Assembly (NCBI GenBank): GCA_021794015.1
Contig: JAJYRQ010000018.1
Location: 1-64,000, forward strand
Origin: Deltaproteobacteria bacterium
GTDB lineage: Bacteria > Desulfobacterota > Binatia > Binatales > Binataceae
Direction of reading: 5' to 3'
Length of the DNA stretch: 64,000 bases
In this document: piece by piece, positions 1-7,175 of the stretch
How the letters are laid out: every line of letters begins with the position of its first letter
How positions within the stretch are numbered: position 1 is the stretch's first letter
Notes under the pieces: generated by a model
The model's input: the letters and a program-made list of their open reading frames with translations, nothing else
The model's database searches: none
Told to the model about the DNA's origin: nothing
Position numbers and translations under genes: made by a program

Positions 1-78
1 GCTATGGGTGCGCAACCACGCCTCCAGTTGCTCGCGGTCTGCCGCCCTCACTTCCACTCCACCTGCTTTTACGCCCAT
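1..78 (-). CDS. Partial transposase N-terminus, possibly IS630 family
   Basis: An open frame starts at ATG (positions 78-76, minus strand) and runs off the left edge, giving 26 residues that begin MGVKAGGVEVRAADREQLEA. The short basic start followed by a valine-rich strand and an acidic DREQLE helix resembles the first helix of IS630-type transposases. This is recognition from a short stretch, so the family call is tentative. Positions 79-140 upstream are AT-richer and contain a GACGGGACACTAG motif that could be the element end next to a TA target. If so, a mobile element borders the defence-like cassette starting at 847. Confidence 0.4.
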   Translation of the reverse strand, partial: MGVKAGGVEVRAADREQLEAWLRTHS

Positions 79-846
79 GCTGCATAGACGAACAAACCCA
101 TATTTAATTCAGAGACGGGACACTAGAACGGCTTCCATAAACCCGTGAGCGGATCTTGAGCGGTGCTCACCTGCCTTGTCCTTTGTATCTTGGATTCGTC
201 GGTCGAGTATGAAGTAAGCCCTGGACGCGCCAGGCCGTTGGTCGCTCTTCCGGTTTGGTGATTTGGCCCTCCCTCTGTTTCGGGAAGCGGCCTGCCTGTG
301 CGTTGCACGCAGACAGGCACGGGGCGCGGCAGGCAGGCGGCTGGTGAAAACCGGCGGGCGTTTGGTTAAAGATGCCCGCTGCTACCGGTTGCTGCTGGCG
401 GAGAGTCACCTGACCCGGTGGCTGTTTGGCGGCGTGCTGGAGAAGGTCGTGCTGCTGCCCCGCTCTGGGGCTAAGTCGAGGTGCGGAGCGGAGCGGATTT
501 CGGTCGCTGGCCGCACCGAGGGAGAATTCTCGCAGGAAGCGAAGGAGAAAACGGCATGCCCGGGTGTTACCTGGCCGCCAGGCGCCGCGCAGACCCCTCG
601 CGGCCGCCCCGGCCGCCCCGGCCGGCCCGTGTGGACGAATCCCGGAGTGGGGCCTTGCAAACGGAGCCTCTTTAACCTATTTAACCCATACGGGAGCCCA
701 AAGTCGGGGAGTCATAATGGAAACCCTCGGATGAAGCGCCTTCGGATGCTTGCCAACAAACCCGAATCAAGCCCATTCCACCGGTCGGATGGCGCGTCCC
801 GCCGACCAGGGGGCATGCCATCTCGTCATTGGGTAAAGGTAATGTA
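79..846. other. Long non-coding stretch upstream of the four-gene cassette
   Basis: No convincing gene is present. Open frames exist on both strands but are Pro/Arg/Gly-rich products of high GC and show no family signature. At 290-338 there is a GCCTGCCTG / CAGGCAGGC palindrome of the type found elsewhere in this window, and 600-630 is a run of CCGGCCGCC-type triplets. The cassette promoter should lie near the right end of this stretch, but I could not identify clear -35 and -10 boxes. Confidence 0.5.
290..338. repeat. GCCTGCCTG palindrome, REP-like
   Basis: GCCTGCCTG at 290-298 pairs with CAGGCAGGC at 330-338. The intervening bases contain a second partly complementary pair (CTGTGCG and CGCAGACAG), so the segment can fold into a long imperfect hairpin. 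It is the least perfect member of the palindrome family also seen at 46260-46285 and 57287-57314. Confidence 0.55.
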
Positions 847-1644
847 ATGGATTCGAGTCTTGAACAGGAATTGAATGCTCTCGAGAACCAGCTTGCGGCG
901 GCCTCCAGGGCCGCCGCATCTGCATTGGCTGAGCTCAAAAAGGCCCGGCGTAGCGCGAAGGCCGGCCAACTTCGCGATTTGAGTAGGAGCCTTGCCGAGG
1001 GACGTCGCGCTGCCAAGCGATTCTCGGAAGAATTGGCAACCGCCGACTCCTCGTGGAAGTTCGAACTCGAACCTTACTTTGCGGACGGGCGATATCTCAA
1101 AGAGCTGCTGCAGGAAGCCGAGCGCGCCGGCCTGGAACTGTTCGAGCGGGACGGCCGCCTTTATTGTTTCCCGATGTTGCTAGCCCTCTCGGCCAAAGAC
1201 GTGGCTGTGATGGTGGACCGTAAACCGGAACGCCGTCTGAGGCCGCGCGAATTGGTTAGGCTGCTGCTGGCACGCCAAAAGCGGCCACAGCGCTTTAACG
1301 GGCAGAAGCTGCTGGACACTCTATTCGACGCATACCGCCGGCTCGACCGCCGAGTGCTGCGTGATTGGACGCCGGAGGTCCGAGGCAATGGTCCCGTCGC
1401 GCCGCTAATCAAGATATATGAACTACTGACGCTCTTGCCGGGCTCTGAGCGCGAATATCCGAAGGAGGAATTCGCACGCGATATCCACCTGCTCGACAAG
1501 CAGCCCGATCTCCGTACCAAAGACGGGCGGCGGTTTGCCCTACCGGCCGCCACGGGTACGAAGGTCACTGGTCAGCGCCTAACCGTAGTCGATCAGCAGG
1601 GCTGCGAGAAGATTTACGTCGGCATCAGGTTCGACAAGGAGTGA
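847..1644 (+). CDS. Hypothetical protein with N-terminal coiled coil, first gene of ATPase/SNF2 cassette
   Basis: 265-residue protein of unknown function. I chose ATG 847 (MDSSLEQELN) over an upstream in-frame start at 829 because AAAGGT lies just before it and the coiled coil begins immediately. Residues 1 to about 70 are a Leu/Ala/Glu/Lys-rich helix typical of a coiled coil. The remainder is mixed alpha/beta with no motif I recognise. No signal peptide or membrane segment is visible. It ends 3 bp before the next gene, so it is very probably co-transcribed and co-functional with the three DNA-acting proteins downstream. Inference: a structural or targeting subunit of the cassette. Confidence 0.75.
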   Translation: MDSSLEQELNALENQLAAASRAAASALAELKKARRSAKAGQLRDLSRSLAEGRRAAKRFSEELATADSSWKFELEPYFADGRYLKELLQEAERAGLELFERDGRLYCFPMLLALSAKDVAVMVDRKPERRLRPRELVRLLLARQKRPQRFNGQKLLDTLFDAYRRLDRRVLRDWTPEVRGNGPVAPLIKIYELLTLLPGSEREYPKEEFARDIHLLDKQPDLRTKDGRRFALPAATGTKVTGQRLTVVDQQGCEKIYVGIRFDKE

Positions 1645-1647
1645 ACC

Positions 1648-2601
1648 ATGGCCGTGAAACTCAAAGAGTGGCTCGAACTGATCGACAAGGAATATCTCCG
1701 CGATTTCATAGTTAACGGTGGAGCGGCGGTCAAGTTTGTGGTCGCGCATGAGGCTAGCATTGGCGCCCTCCAGGCGCGCTTGATCGGTCAGGCCGCCGAG
1801 CACGGCCTTGTCTTTGCCGGTGTCAGCAGCGCCAACGTGAAGCTGCACATGATTCAGGACGTGTTCTTCGCGGTATCTCGCGGGGTCACCTGGGAGGCGG
1901 ATGCGCAGCGTTTCGTGGAACGGCTATTCCAACGCCAAGGATACGAGTGGCCCAGTCCGGGCGCTCCGGTCGCACTGACGGAGATTGCCGAGTCCAACAA
2001 GGTGGACGCTACTATCCTGCGCCGCGAATTCAACAGCTGGCTGACTGCCGACTTGATGAATGATCCCAGCATGGCGCAGGACTTTCGCATCGCCGTCATG
2101 CAGCTATGCCTCAATCGCCTGGCCCCGGCAGGGCATGGGGCTGAAGAAGTAGCACCAATCCTGGAATGGCTGCGGGGCGAGCTCCGGGTGCTCAGCCCGC
2201 TCAAGGCCGCGAACATCTACTCGCGGATCACTAGGCATAACGCGCGGGCGATGTTGCGGTCGCTGTGCCGATGGCTCTGGCTCGCCGGCCACAAGGGCCT
2301 TTTGCTGGCGGTCGATATTCGGCAGTTGACGCGGACTGCCGCGCTGGCGGCTGATGGTATGCGCTATACGTCGGGTGCGGTGATGGACGCTTACGAGGTG
2401 TTGCGCCAGTTGGTCGACGACGCCGATCTGTTTGAGCGCGTGTTGGTGGTGGTACTGGCCGACGATGTTTTCATTGGCGATGATCGCAAGCGGAGCGTCG
2501 ATGCCTATAGCGCCCTGAAAATGCGCATCTGGGACGATGTTCGAGCCCGGGCGCAGGCGAATCCTCTGGCGCCGATGGTGAGCATCGAAGCGGAGCATTG
2601 A
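1648..2601 (+). CDS. BREX-type (DUF2791-like) ATPase homologue lacking a P-loop
   Basis: 317 residues with a good ribosome site (AAGGAG) before ATG 1648. The C-terminal half resembles BrxC/BrxD-like (DUF2791) ATPases: residues about 190-260 run IYSRITRHNARAMLRSL, then a hydrophobic strand GLLLAVDIRQL where Walker B should be, then a DAYEVLRQLVDDAD helix, and near 270-295 VLADDVFIGDD and SALKMRIWDDV. The N-terminus has no GxxGxGK(S/T); the closest stretch is NGGAAVKFVV at 23-32. The Walker B glutamate is also replaced (VDI for DE). This suggests a catalytically inactive ATPase-fold partner of the intact ATPase encoded next. The fold assignment is inference from motif layout. Confidence 0.65.
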   Translation: MAVKLKEWLELIDKEYLRDFIVNGGAAVKFVVAHEASIGALQARLIGQAAEHGLVFAGVSSANVKLHMIQDVFFAVSRGVTWEADAQRFVERLFQRQGYEWPSPGAPVALTEIAESNKVDATILRREFNSWLTADLMNDPSMAQDFRIAVMQLCLNRLAPAGHGAEEVAPILEWLRGELRVLSPLKAANIYSRITRHNARAMLRSLCRWLWLAGHKGLLLAVDIRQLTRTAALAADGMRYTSGAVMDAYEVLRQLVDDADLFERVLVVVLADDVFIGDDRKRSVDAYSALKMRIWDDVRARAQANPLAPMVSIEAEH

Positions 2602-2622
2602 GGCGAAGGGGAGGATCCGGCC

Positions 2623-3867
2623 ATGAGCGACGAACGTAGGGCCATCGAGGCATTGCGTGCAGGCGTGCCTAATCGTGCAGCAATTCGACTGCTCGGTACC
2701 ACGGAAAATGAAATCAGCGAGCGCTTCGTGGAGAATCTCCAATTCTGCCGGCAGCGGCTCAAAGATGGGGAGCAGCCGACTGGCCAAGTCATCGCGGGCG
2801 GCTTCGGCGCCGGCAAGTCGCATCTGCTCGGATACCTGAAGGAACTCGCGCTGACCGAGAATTGTGTCGTCAGTTGGGTGGTCATCAGCAAAGAGACTCC
2901 GCTGTTTGATCTCAGGAAGCTCTATGTCTCCGCTGTTCGGAACGCCAGCGTGCCGGGCCTCAATGACGATGCGATGACGGCGGTTCTGGCGAAGCTCCGA
3001 CCTAAGAGCGAGGCGTATGATGACCTCTGCCAGTGGGCGCAAAGTGCGGAGGCCGGGCTTTCGCCGCTGTTCCCCGCCCTGCTTCATCTGTTTCCGCATC
3101 GATACACAAACCCGGAGCGGATACAGCAAATGGCCCGGTTTTTCTCAGGGGGCAAGCTCAGCTTTGCCAACGTCAGGCAATGGCTACGTGAGGTGGGGGC
3201 GGTGAAGCTCTTCGCGCTCAAGACTATTAGGCAGCCGGAGCTGACTCGCCAGCGGTTGCGGTTTGCGCCGCGCCTTATCGCGGCGGCGGGCTATAGCGGC
3301 TGGGTGCTATTGCTCGATGAGGTCGAGCTGATCGGCCGCTACAGTGTTCTGCAACGCGGGCGCAGTTATGCCGAGCTGGCTCGCTGGCTGGGCCTGGATG
3401 CTGAGGAAAGAGTGCCGGGCGTGGTCACCGTGGCGGCCGTTACCGATGACTTCACCGGCGAGGTAATCGGCAAGCGGCGCGACGATGAACAAGTGCCGCT
3501 TAAGCTGGCAAGCAGGAACGAGCGGAAAACCGCCGAGCGGGCCCAGCTTGGGATGGAAGTGCTGGAAAAGAAGCAGGTGTTGTTGCAGGCCCCAAATGCC
3601 GCGTCGTTGGAGGTCAGCCTCAACAAGATACGCGGGTTCTATCGCGACGCATATGGCTGGGATGCTGCCGGCGCTGACGTCGGTGAAATCACAGCAGCGA
3701 AGTCGATGCGCCAGTATATCAAGTCGTGGATCACGACCTGGGACCTTGAGCGGTTGTACAATAGCCGGCCCGAGATCGAAACGGAGAAGGTCGCTGCTGA
3801 CTACGAAGAGAACAAAGACATGGAGCTGATGGCCGCGCCGAGCGGCGACGACCCGGACGACGAATGA
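2623..3867 (+). CDS. BREX-type (BrxC/BrxD-like, DUF2791) P-loop ATPase
   Basis: 414-residue ATP-binding protein. Walker A is GGFGAGKS at about residues 59-66. Walker B is WVLLLDEVELIG at about 227-238, with D232 and E233. The spacing of about 165 residues and the following YAELARWLG helix fit the BREX-associated DUF2791 family, which supplies ATPase subunits to several phage-defence and DNA-processing systems. The C-terminal 20 residues are acidic. Ribosome site GGGGAGG precedes ATG 2623. It overlaps the SNF2 gene by 4 bp (ATGA at 3864-3867), indicating translational coupling. No BREX hallmark partners (PglZ, methylase, Lon-like protease) are in the cassette, so this is not a standard BREX locus. 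Confidence 0.8.
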   Translation: MSDERRAIEALRAGVPNRAAIRLLGTTENEISERFVENLQFCRQRLKDGEQPTGQVIAGGFGAGKSHLLGYLKELALTENCVVSWVVISKETPLFDLRKLYVSAVRNASVPGLNDDAMTAVLAKLRPKSEAYDDLCQWAQSAEAGLSPLFPALLHLFPHRYTNPERIQQMARFFSGGKLSFANVRQWLREVGAVKLFALKTIRQPELTRQRLRFAPRLIAAAGYSGWVLLLDEVELIGRYSVLQRGRSYAELARWLGLDAEERVPGVVTVAAVTDDFTGEVIGKRRDDEQVPLKLASRNERKTAERAQLGMEVLEKKQVLLQAPNAASLEVSLNKIRGFYRDAYGWDAAGADVGEITAAKSMRQYIKSWITTWDLERLYNSRPEIETEKVAADYEENKDMELMAAPSGDDPDDE

Positions 3868-5246
3868 GCGGTGCCACACAGACGGTCAGCAGCGCCGGGG
3901 AGTTCGGGATGGCGTGGCCGCACCCGCTTTTCCCGTACCAGCAGGCGGGCGTCCGTGCCCTGCTCGGTAATCCGTCGTTGTTGCTTGCCGACGAAATGGG
4001 GCTCGGCAAGACGATTCAAGCCATTGCCGCGCTACGCTGCCTGTTCGCCGCCGGTGCGGCTCGCGCGGCGCTGGTAGTGGCGCCCGCCGGCCTGATCCTG
4101 CAATGGCGGCGCGAATTTCGGCTCTGGGCGCCCGAGCTTCGTCTGCTCACCGTGCTTGGAACTTCCGGTGCAAGAGACGCAATATGGCGCGGCAAGGCCC
4201 AGGTGTACATCGCGAGTTACGAGACCGTACGGGCCGATCTTGGCGATCGTGGTCACGTCAATCGCGACTGGGATGTCGTGATAATCGACGAGGCGCAGCG
4301 AATCAAGAATCCGGACGCCGACATTTCTCGGGCAGTCAAGCGGCTCCCCCGCCGGCGCGGATGGGCGCTGAGCGGGACACCGCTCGAAAATAGTCTGGAT
4401 GACTTGGTTTCGGTCCTTGAGTTTGTCGCGCCAGGCCGCTTCCGTCCAGGCACTTTCGCCCGGGGGCTACGTCGCTTATTAGGTGAGGTGCAATTGCGCC
4501 GCCGGCGTGCCGACGTGCTGCCCGAGCTGCCTCCTAAGCTTCCGGTAGGGGTGCTGCTCGACCTCGAGGCGCGACAGCGGGCCGCTTACGACCGCGCCGA
4601 GCGGGAGGGCATCATCCGACTCACCGCGCTCGGGAGCGATCTCCGCATCAACCACGTGCTGGAACTTATCCTGCGGCTAAAGCAGATATGCAATTTCTGC
4701 CCGGAGACCGGCGCCTCAGCCAAGCTAATCGACCTTCGCGCCCGTCTGCACCAACTGGCGGCCAATGGAGAGCGCGCGCTGGTCTTTTCACAATTCGCCG
4801 CCGAGCCGTTCGGAGTCAAGCGACTTGCTCGAGAACTAGAGGAGTTACATCCACTGGTGCTTTCGGGTGACCTGGCCCTTGAAACCCGTGCCGCAGTGAT
4901 AAAGCAGTTCGAGGCGGAACATGAGCGCAAATTGCTGCTGCTGTCACTTCGCGTCGGCGGGGTCGGCTTGAATCTTACCGCAGCATCCTACGTGTTCCAC
5001 TTTGACCGTTGGTGGAACCCGGCAGTTGAAACGCAGGCGGAAGACCGCACCCACCGCATAGGGCAGGTGAGACCCGTTCATGTATACTCCTATCTCTGTT
5101 CCAACACGGTGGAGGAGCGAGTCGCAGATATCTTGGAGCAAAAGCGGCAATTGTTCGCTGATGTGGTGGATGGCGTGTCGCTGCGCCATATTCGGCGACT
5201 CGAGTTGGCAGATCTTCTCTGGGCGGTCTCGTTGCAGGCTGCGTGA
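3864..5246 (+). CDS. SNF2-family DEAD/DEAH-box helicase/translocase
   Basis: 460 residues, essentially a bare SNF2 motor. Visible motifs: Q-motif region FPYQQAGVRALL, motif I LADEMGLGKTIQAIA, motif II VIIDEAQRIKN, motif III LSGTPLEN, and in the second RecA lobe LVFSQFAAEPF, GGVGLNLTAASYVFHFD, WWNPAVETQAEDRTHRIGQ. All catalytic positions look intact. There is no SWIM, HNH or other accessory domain, so targeting is presumably supplied by the three upstream proteins. The family translocates on double-stranded DNA. This is the last gene of the cassette; about 590 bp without a recognisable gene follows. Confidence 0.93.
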   Translation: MSGATQTVSSAGEFGMAWPHPLFPYQQAGVRALLGNPSLLLADEMGLGKTIQAIAALRCLFAAGAARAALVVAPAGLILQWRREFRLWAPELRLLTVLGTSGARDAIWRGKAQVYIASYETVRADLGDRGHVNRDWDVVIIDEAQRIKNPDADISRAVKRLPRRRGWALSGTPLENSLDDLVSVLEFVAPGRFRPGTFARGLRRLLGEVQLRRRRADVLPELPPKLPVGVLLDLEARQRAAYDRAEREGIIRLTALGSDLRINHVLELILRLKQICNFCPETGASAKLIDLRARLHQLAANGERALVFSQFAAEPFGVKRLARELEELHPLVLSGDLALETRAAVIKQFEAEHERKLLLLSLRVGGVGLNLTAASYVFHFDRWWNPAVETQAEDRTHRIGQVRPVHVYSYLCSNTVEERVADILEQKRQLFADVVDGVSLRHIRRLELADLLWAVSLQAA

Positions 5247-5840
5247 CGGGGTGGCGCTGGAAGTAGTCTGAAAAACGACCGCAGAGCGTGGACGTCATTC
5301 TGAGGCGAGTCTGCGCAGTGGAGCGTGACGGCGAAGACGGGCATCACGGAGGAATTGAGGGCTGCATATCAGGATGACGGTTCGGCGGTTGCCGGATTCT
5401 TTAGTGGGAATTTGGTTGCCTCCGGCGACGGCGCGAGTAGCCGCGCGGCGGCCGCCCGGACAATGCCGGGTCAAGAGTCGTGGCGTTTGATGCGGATCGG
5501 CTGTTCAGTTATGCGCGCACAGCGCAGTGAACAAAAATACTCTGGGGGAGCGGCAATTGCACCTTCACGAAGCACACTGGGCAGCGGCTGTCGCAAAGAC
5601 GCTTTAGCAGCTTGCCCCGCCTTGCAATCCGGGAATTTCTTCCCATACAACCGTTCGGGCTAGGCGCTAGCGGTGGAGCGGCGACCCTCGCTGCTAAACA
5701 GGATCTTGCTCCCAAGGTTGCACGGGCCTGGCGCTCCAGCAACCCCGATTCTTCTACCAAATCGTCAACATACAAGGTCGCGGAAGAGGGCTTTGGGGGC
5801 GGCTTGAGGCTGACCCTATCGGGCGCCACACTATCTTAAG
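5247..5840. other. Non-coding stretch after SNF2 gene
   Basis: No supported gene. A 112-codon frame at 5325-5663 (+) has no recognisable motif and an Ala/Ser/Gly-rich composition typical of chance frames at this GC. The stretch may contain the decayed 5' part of the following antitoxin-like gene, which lacks the N-terminal half usual for its family. Confidence 0.4.
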
Positions 5841-6203
5841 GTGAGTGACGACAACCAAGTAATAGGCGTTGACAGTAGTTTTTCGGCAGCCTGCTATCGG
5901 TGCCCGAAATGCCGCTTCGAGGCTCCAGTCATTCCGAAGGCGGAGGAGTTGCATCGGGTGATTGCACTCGAGCTCATCAAGCGGTGGCGCCGGCTGAGCG
6001 GCAGCGAGGTGCGTTTTCTCCGCAAGCATGCGGGGCTGCCGGCCCGGCAGTTTGCCCGCCTGCCGGGCGTTACGCCGGAGCATCTCTCCCGCTTGGAAGA
6101 CGGCCATACGCAAGCGTTCGGCGAGGCTACCGACCGCTTGATTCGAACCGTCACCCTGAGCGCGGTCGATGGTCCGAAGGGCCGCGAGCTGCCTCGGATA
6201 TAG
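5841..6203 (+). CDS. MqsA-like zinc-knuckle/HTH antitoxin or regulator
   Basis: 120 residues from a GTG start (MSDDNQVIG). A CYRCPKC cysteine cluster near residues 18-24 is followed by the MqsA-type linker (IPKAEELHRVIALEL) and a C-terminal Cro/C1 helix-turn-helix (LRKHAGLPARQFARLPGVT, then HLSRLEDGHT). MqsA-family antitoxins bind zinc with the N-terminal half and operator DNA with the C-terminal half. Here only the second half of the zinc site is present, so the protein is N-terminally short. No RelE/MqsR-type toxin is adjacent; it is an orphan antitoxin or a stand-alone regulator. The ribosome site is weak (TTAAGG). Confidence 0.6.
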   Translation: MSDDNQVIGVDSSFSAACYRCPKCRFEAPVIPKAEELHRVIALELIKRWRRLSGSEVRFLRKHAGLPARQFARLPGVTPEHLSRLEDGHTQAFGEATDRLIRTVTLSAVDGPKGRELPRI

Positions 6204-6331
6204 CCGAGAAAATCGGAGAGCGTCCGGCCTCTGGAACGCGGCAGCGAACTTCTCTGGTCTACCGGCTTGAAAAGAGGACCTGGCGGCGCGCTGCCCGAGC
6301 GCTCCTTTGAAACGTCAGGGAGCGGGCGCGG

Positions 6332-6997
6332 CTAGTTGCAGGCGCACTCCGAGCAGAGCCGAAGTACCCTAAGACGCGCGGGAGAGCTGAAGACCGAGAA
6401 ACCCGACACGCCCGGGGCCTGCAATTGCGGCAGTCCCGGCTCGGCTTCGACCGCGGCCAGCGGCGGCTGCGGTGTGGGGAAGAACTCGAAGACCGGCGGA
6501 GGCATGAAGGAATTGACCGGGCGACGGTTGAAATTGTACGCGATGCACTGGTTGACCGCATTCTCGCGCGCGGTGAAATAGCTGCTCGCCGCAACGTGAC
6601 CCATCCAGCGTGAATAGGTGCCTGGGCCGAAGCAGGCGCAGCGAAAGAGCCGCGGCGTCGCCGCTGGCGCCGGCGCCGGCAAGAGCGCCGGCGCCGGCGC
6701 CAGCGGCGGGAGCGCTCCGAGCACCGGCGACGGCCCGGTAAGCGGCACTCCCGCTGGCGGCAGAAAACCCGGCGCCGGCGGCAGCGCCCCCGGCACAATA
6801 GCGCCCGGCGTCACTTCGCCCCCGGGAGGCAGCGGCGGGGCGGAAAGCGGCGGGGGCGGCGCCGCTCCCTGAAGCTGCGCCCAGGCGCTGTCTTTGGGCG
6901 CGGGCTGGTGGATCACCAGCGCGCCAAACAGCGCGCCCAGCAAAGTCAACGCTAAAAAACGCAGCGCGCGCCGCGTCGTGAACGCCTCGTTTCGCAT
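6332..6997 (-). CDS. Proline-rich exported or membrane-anchored protein, unknown function
   Basis: 221 residues. Residues about 9-31 (RRALRFLALTLLGALFGALV) form a signal peptide or anchor. Residues 38-110 are a Pro/Ala/Gly-rich low-complexity linker with PAP repeats. The C-terminal 100 residues form a small domain with cysteines (RCACFGPGTYSRWMGHVAA, then NQCIAYNFNRRP), and the protein ends CSECACN, a possible disulphide-bonded or metal-binding region. I do not recognise the family. It is divergent from the tolC pair, sharing the 6998-7175 promoter region. A perfect long inverted repeat lies inside the linker coding sequence (6659-6708). Confidence 0.6.
   Translation of the reverse strand: MRNEAFTTRRALRFLALTLLGALFGALVIHQPAPKDSAWAQLQGAAPPPPLSAPPLPPGGEVTPGAIVPGALPPAPGFLPPAGVPLTGPSPVLGALPPLAPAPALLPAPAPAATPRLFRCACFGPGTYSRWMGHVAASSYFTARENAVNQCIAYNFNRRPVNSFMPPPVFEFFPTPQPPLAAVEAEPGLPQLQAPGVSGFSVFSSPARLRVLRLCSECACN
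6659..6708. repeat. 22-bp perfect inverted repeat inside a coding region
   Basis: Positions 6659-6680 are exactly complementary to 6687-6708, with a 6-base AAGAGC loop. The arms are built from GGCGCC/GCCGGC units and encode the Ala-Pro repeats of the proline-rich protein. Such a hairpin would be very stable in mRNA. Confidence 0.85.
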
Positions 6998-7047
6998 CGC
7001 AGTTGGCCGCCCCGTTGCGCGCGGCTGTTCGTCTCCCTACCGTTTGG

Positions 7048-7053
7048 TATAAT
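7048..7053 (+). promoter_or_regulatory. Candidate -10 box for the tolC pair
   Basis: A perfect TATAAT at 7048-7053 stands out in otherwise GC-rich DNA, about 120 bp before the first tolC start. No good -35 is visible 16-18 bp upstream (best CTGTTC at 7025-7030), so strength is uncertain. Confidence 0.4.
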
Positions 7054-7175
7054 CACCGACGAACCTGAGTGTTGCAAGCCGAGAATCGCAAAGCGCGGGC
7101 CAGGCGGCCGCACGGCGCGGCCCGGCCCGGCGCGCAGTCACACCCGGTTGCGCAACTGGCAAGGGAGGTCGTTCC

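Noticed and set aside
263-847. 194-codon frame on the plus strand upstream of the cassette
   Set aside because: Composition is Arg/Gly/Pro-rich, no motif, and it overlaps the ribosome site of the well-supported gene at 847.
2104-3129. 341-codon antisense frame
   Set aside because: It runs opposite to two genes with clear ATPase-family sequence; long antisense frames are common at this GC content.
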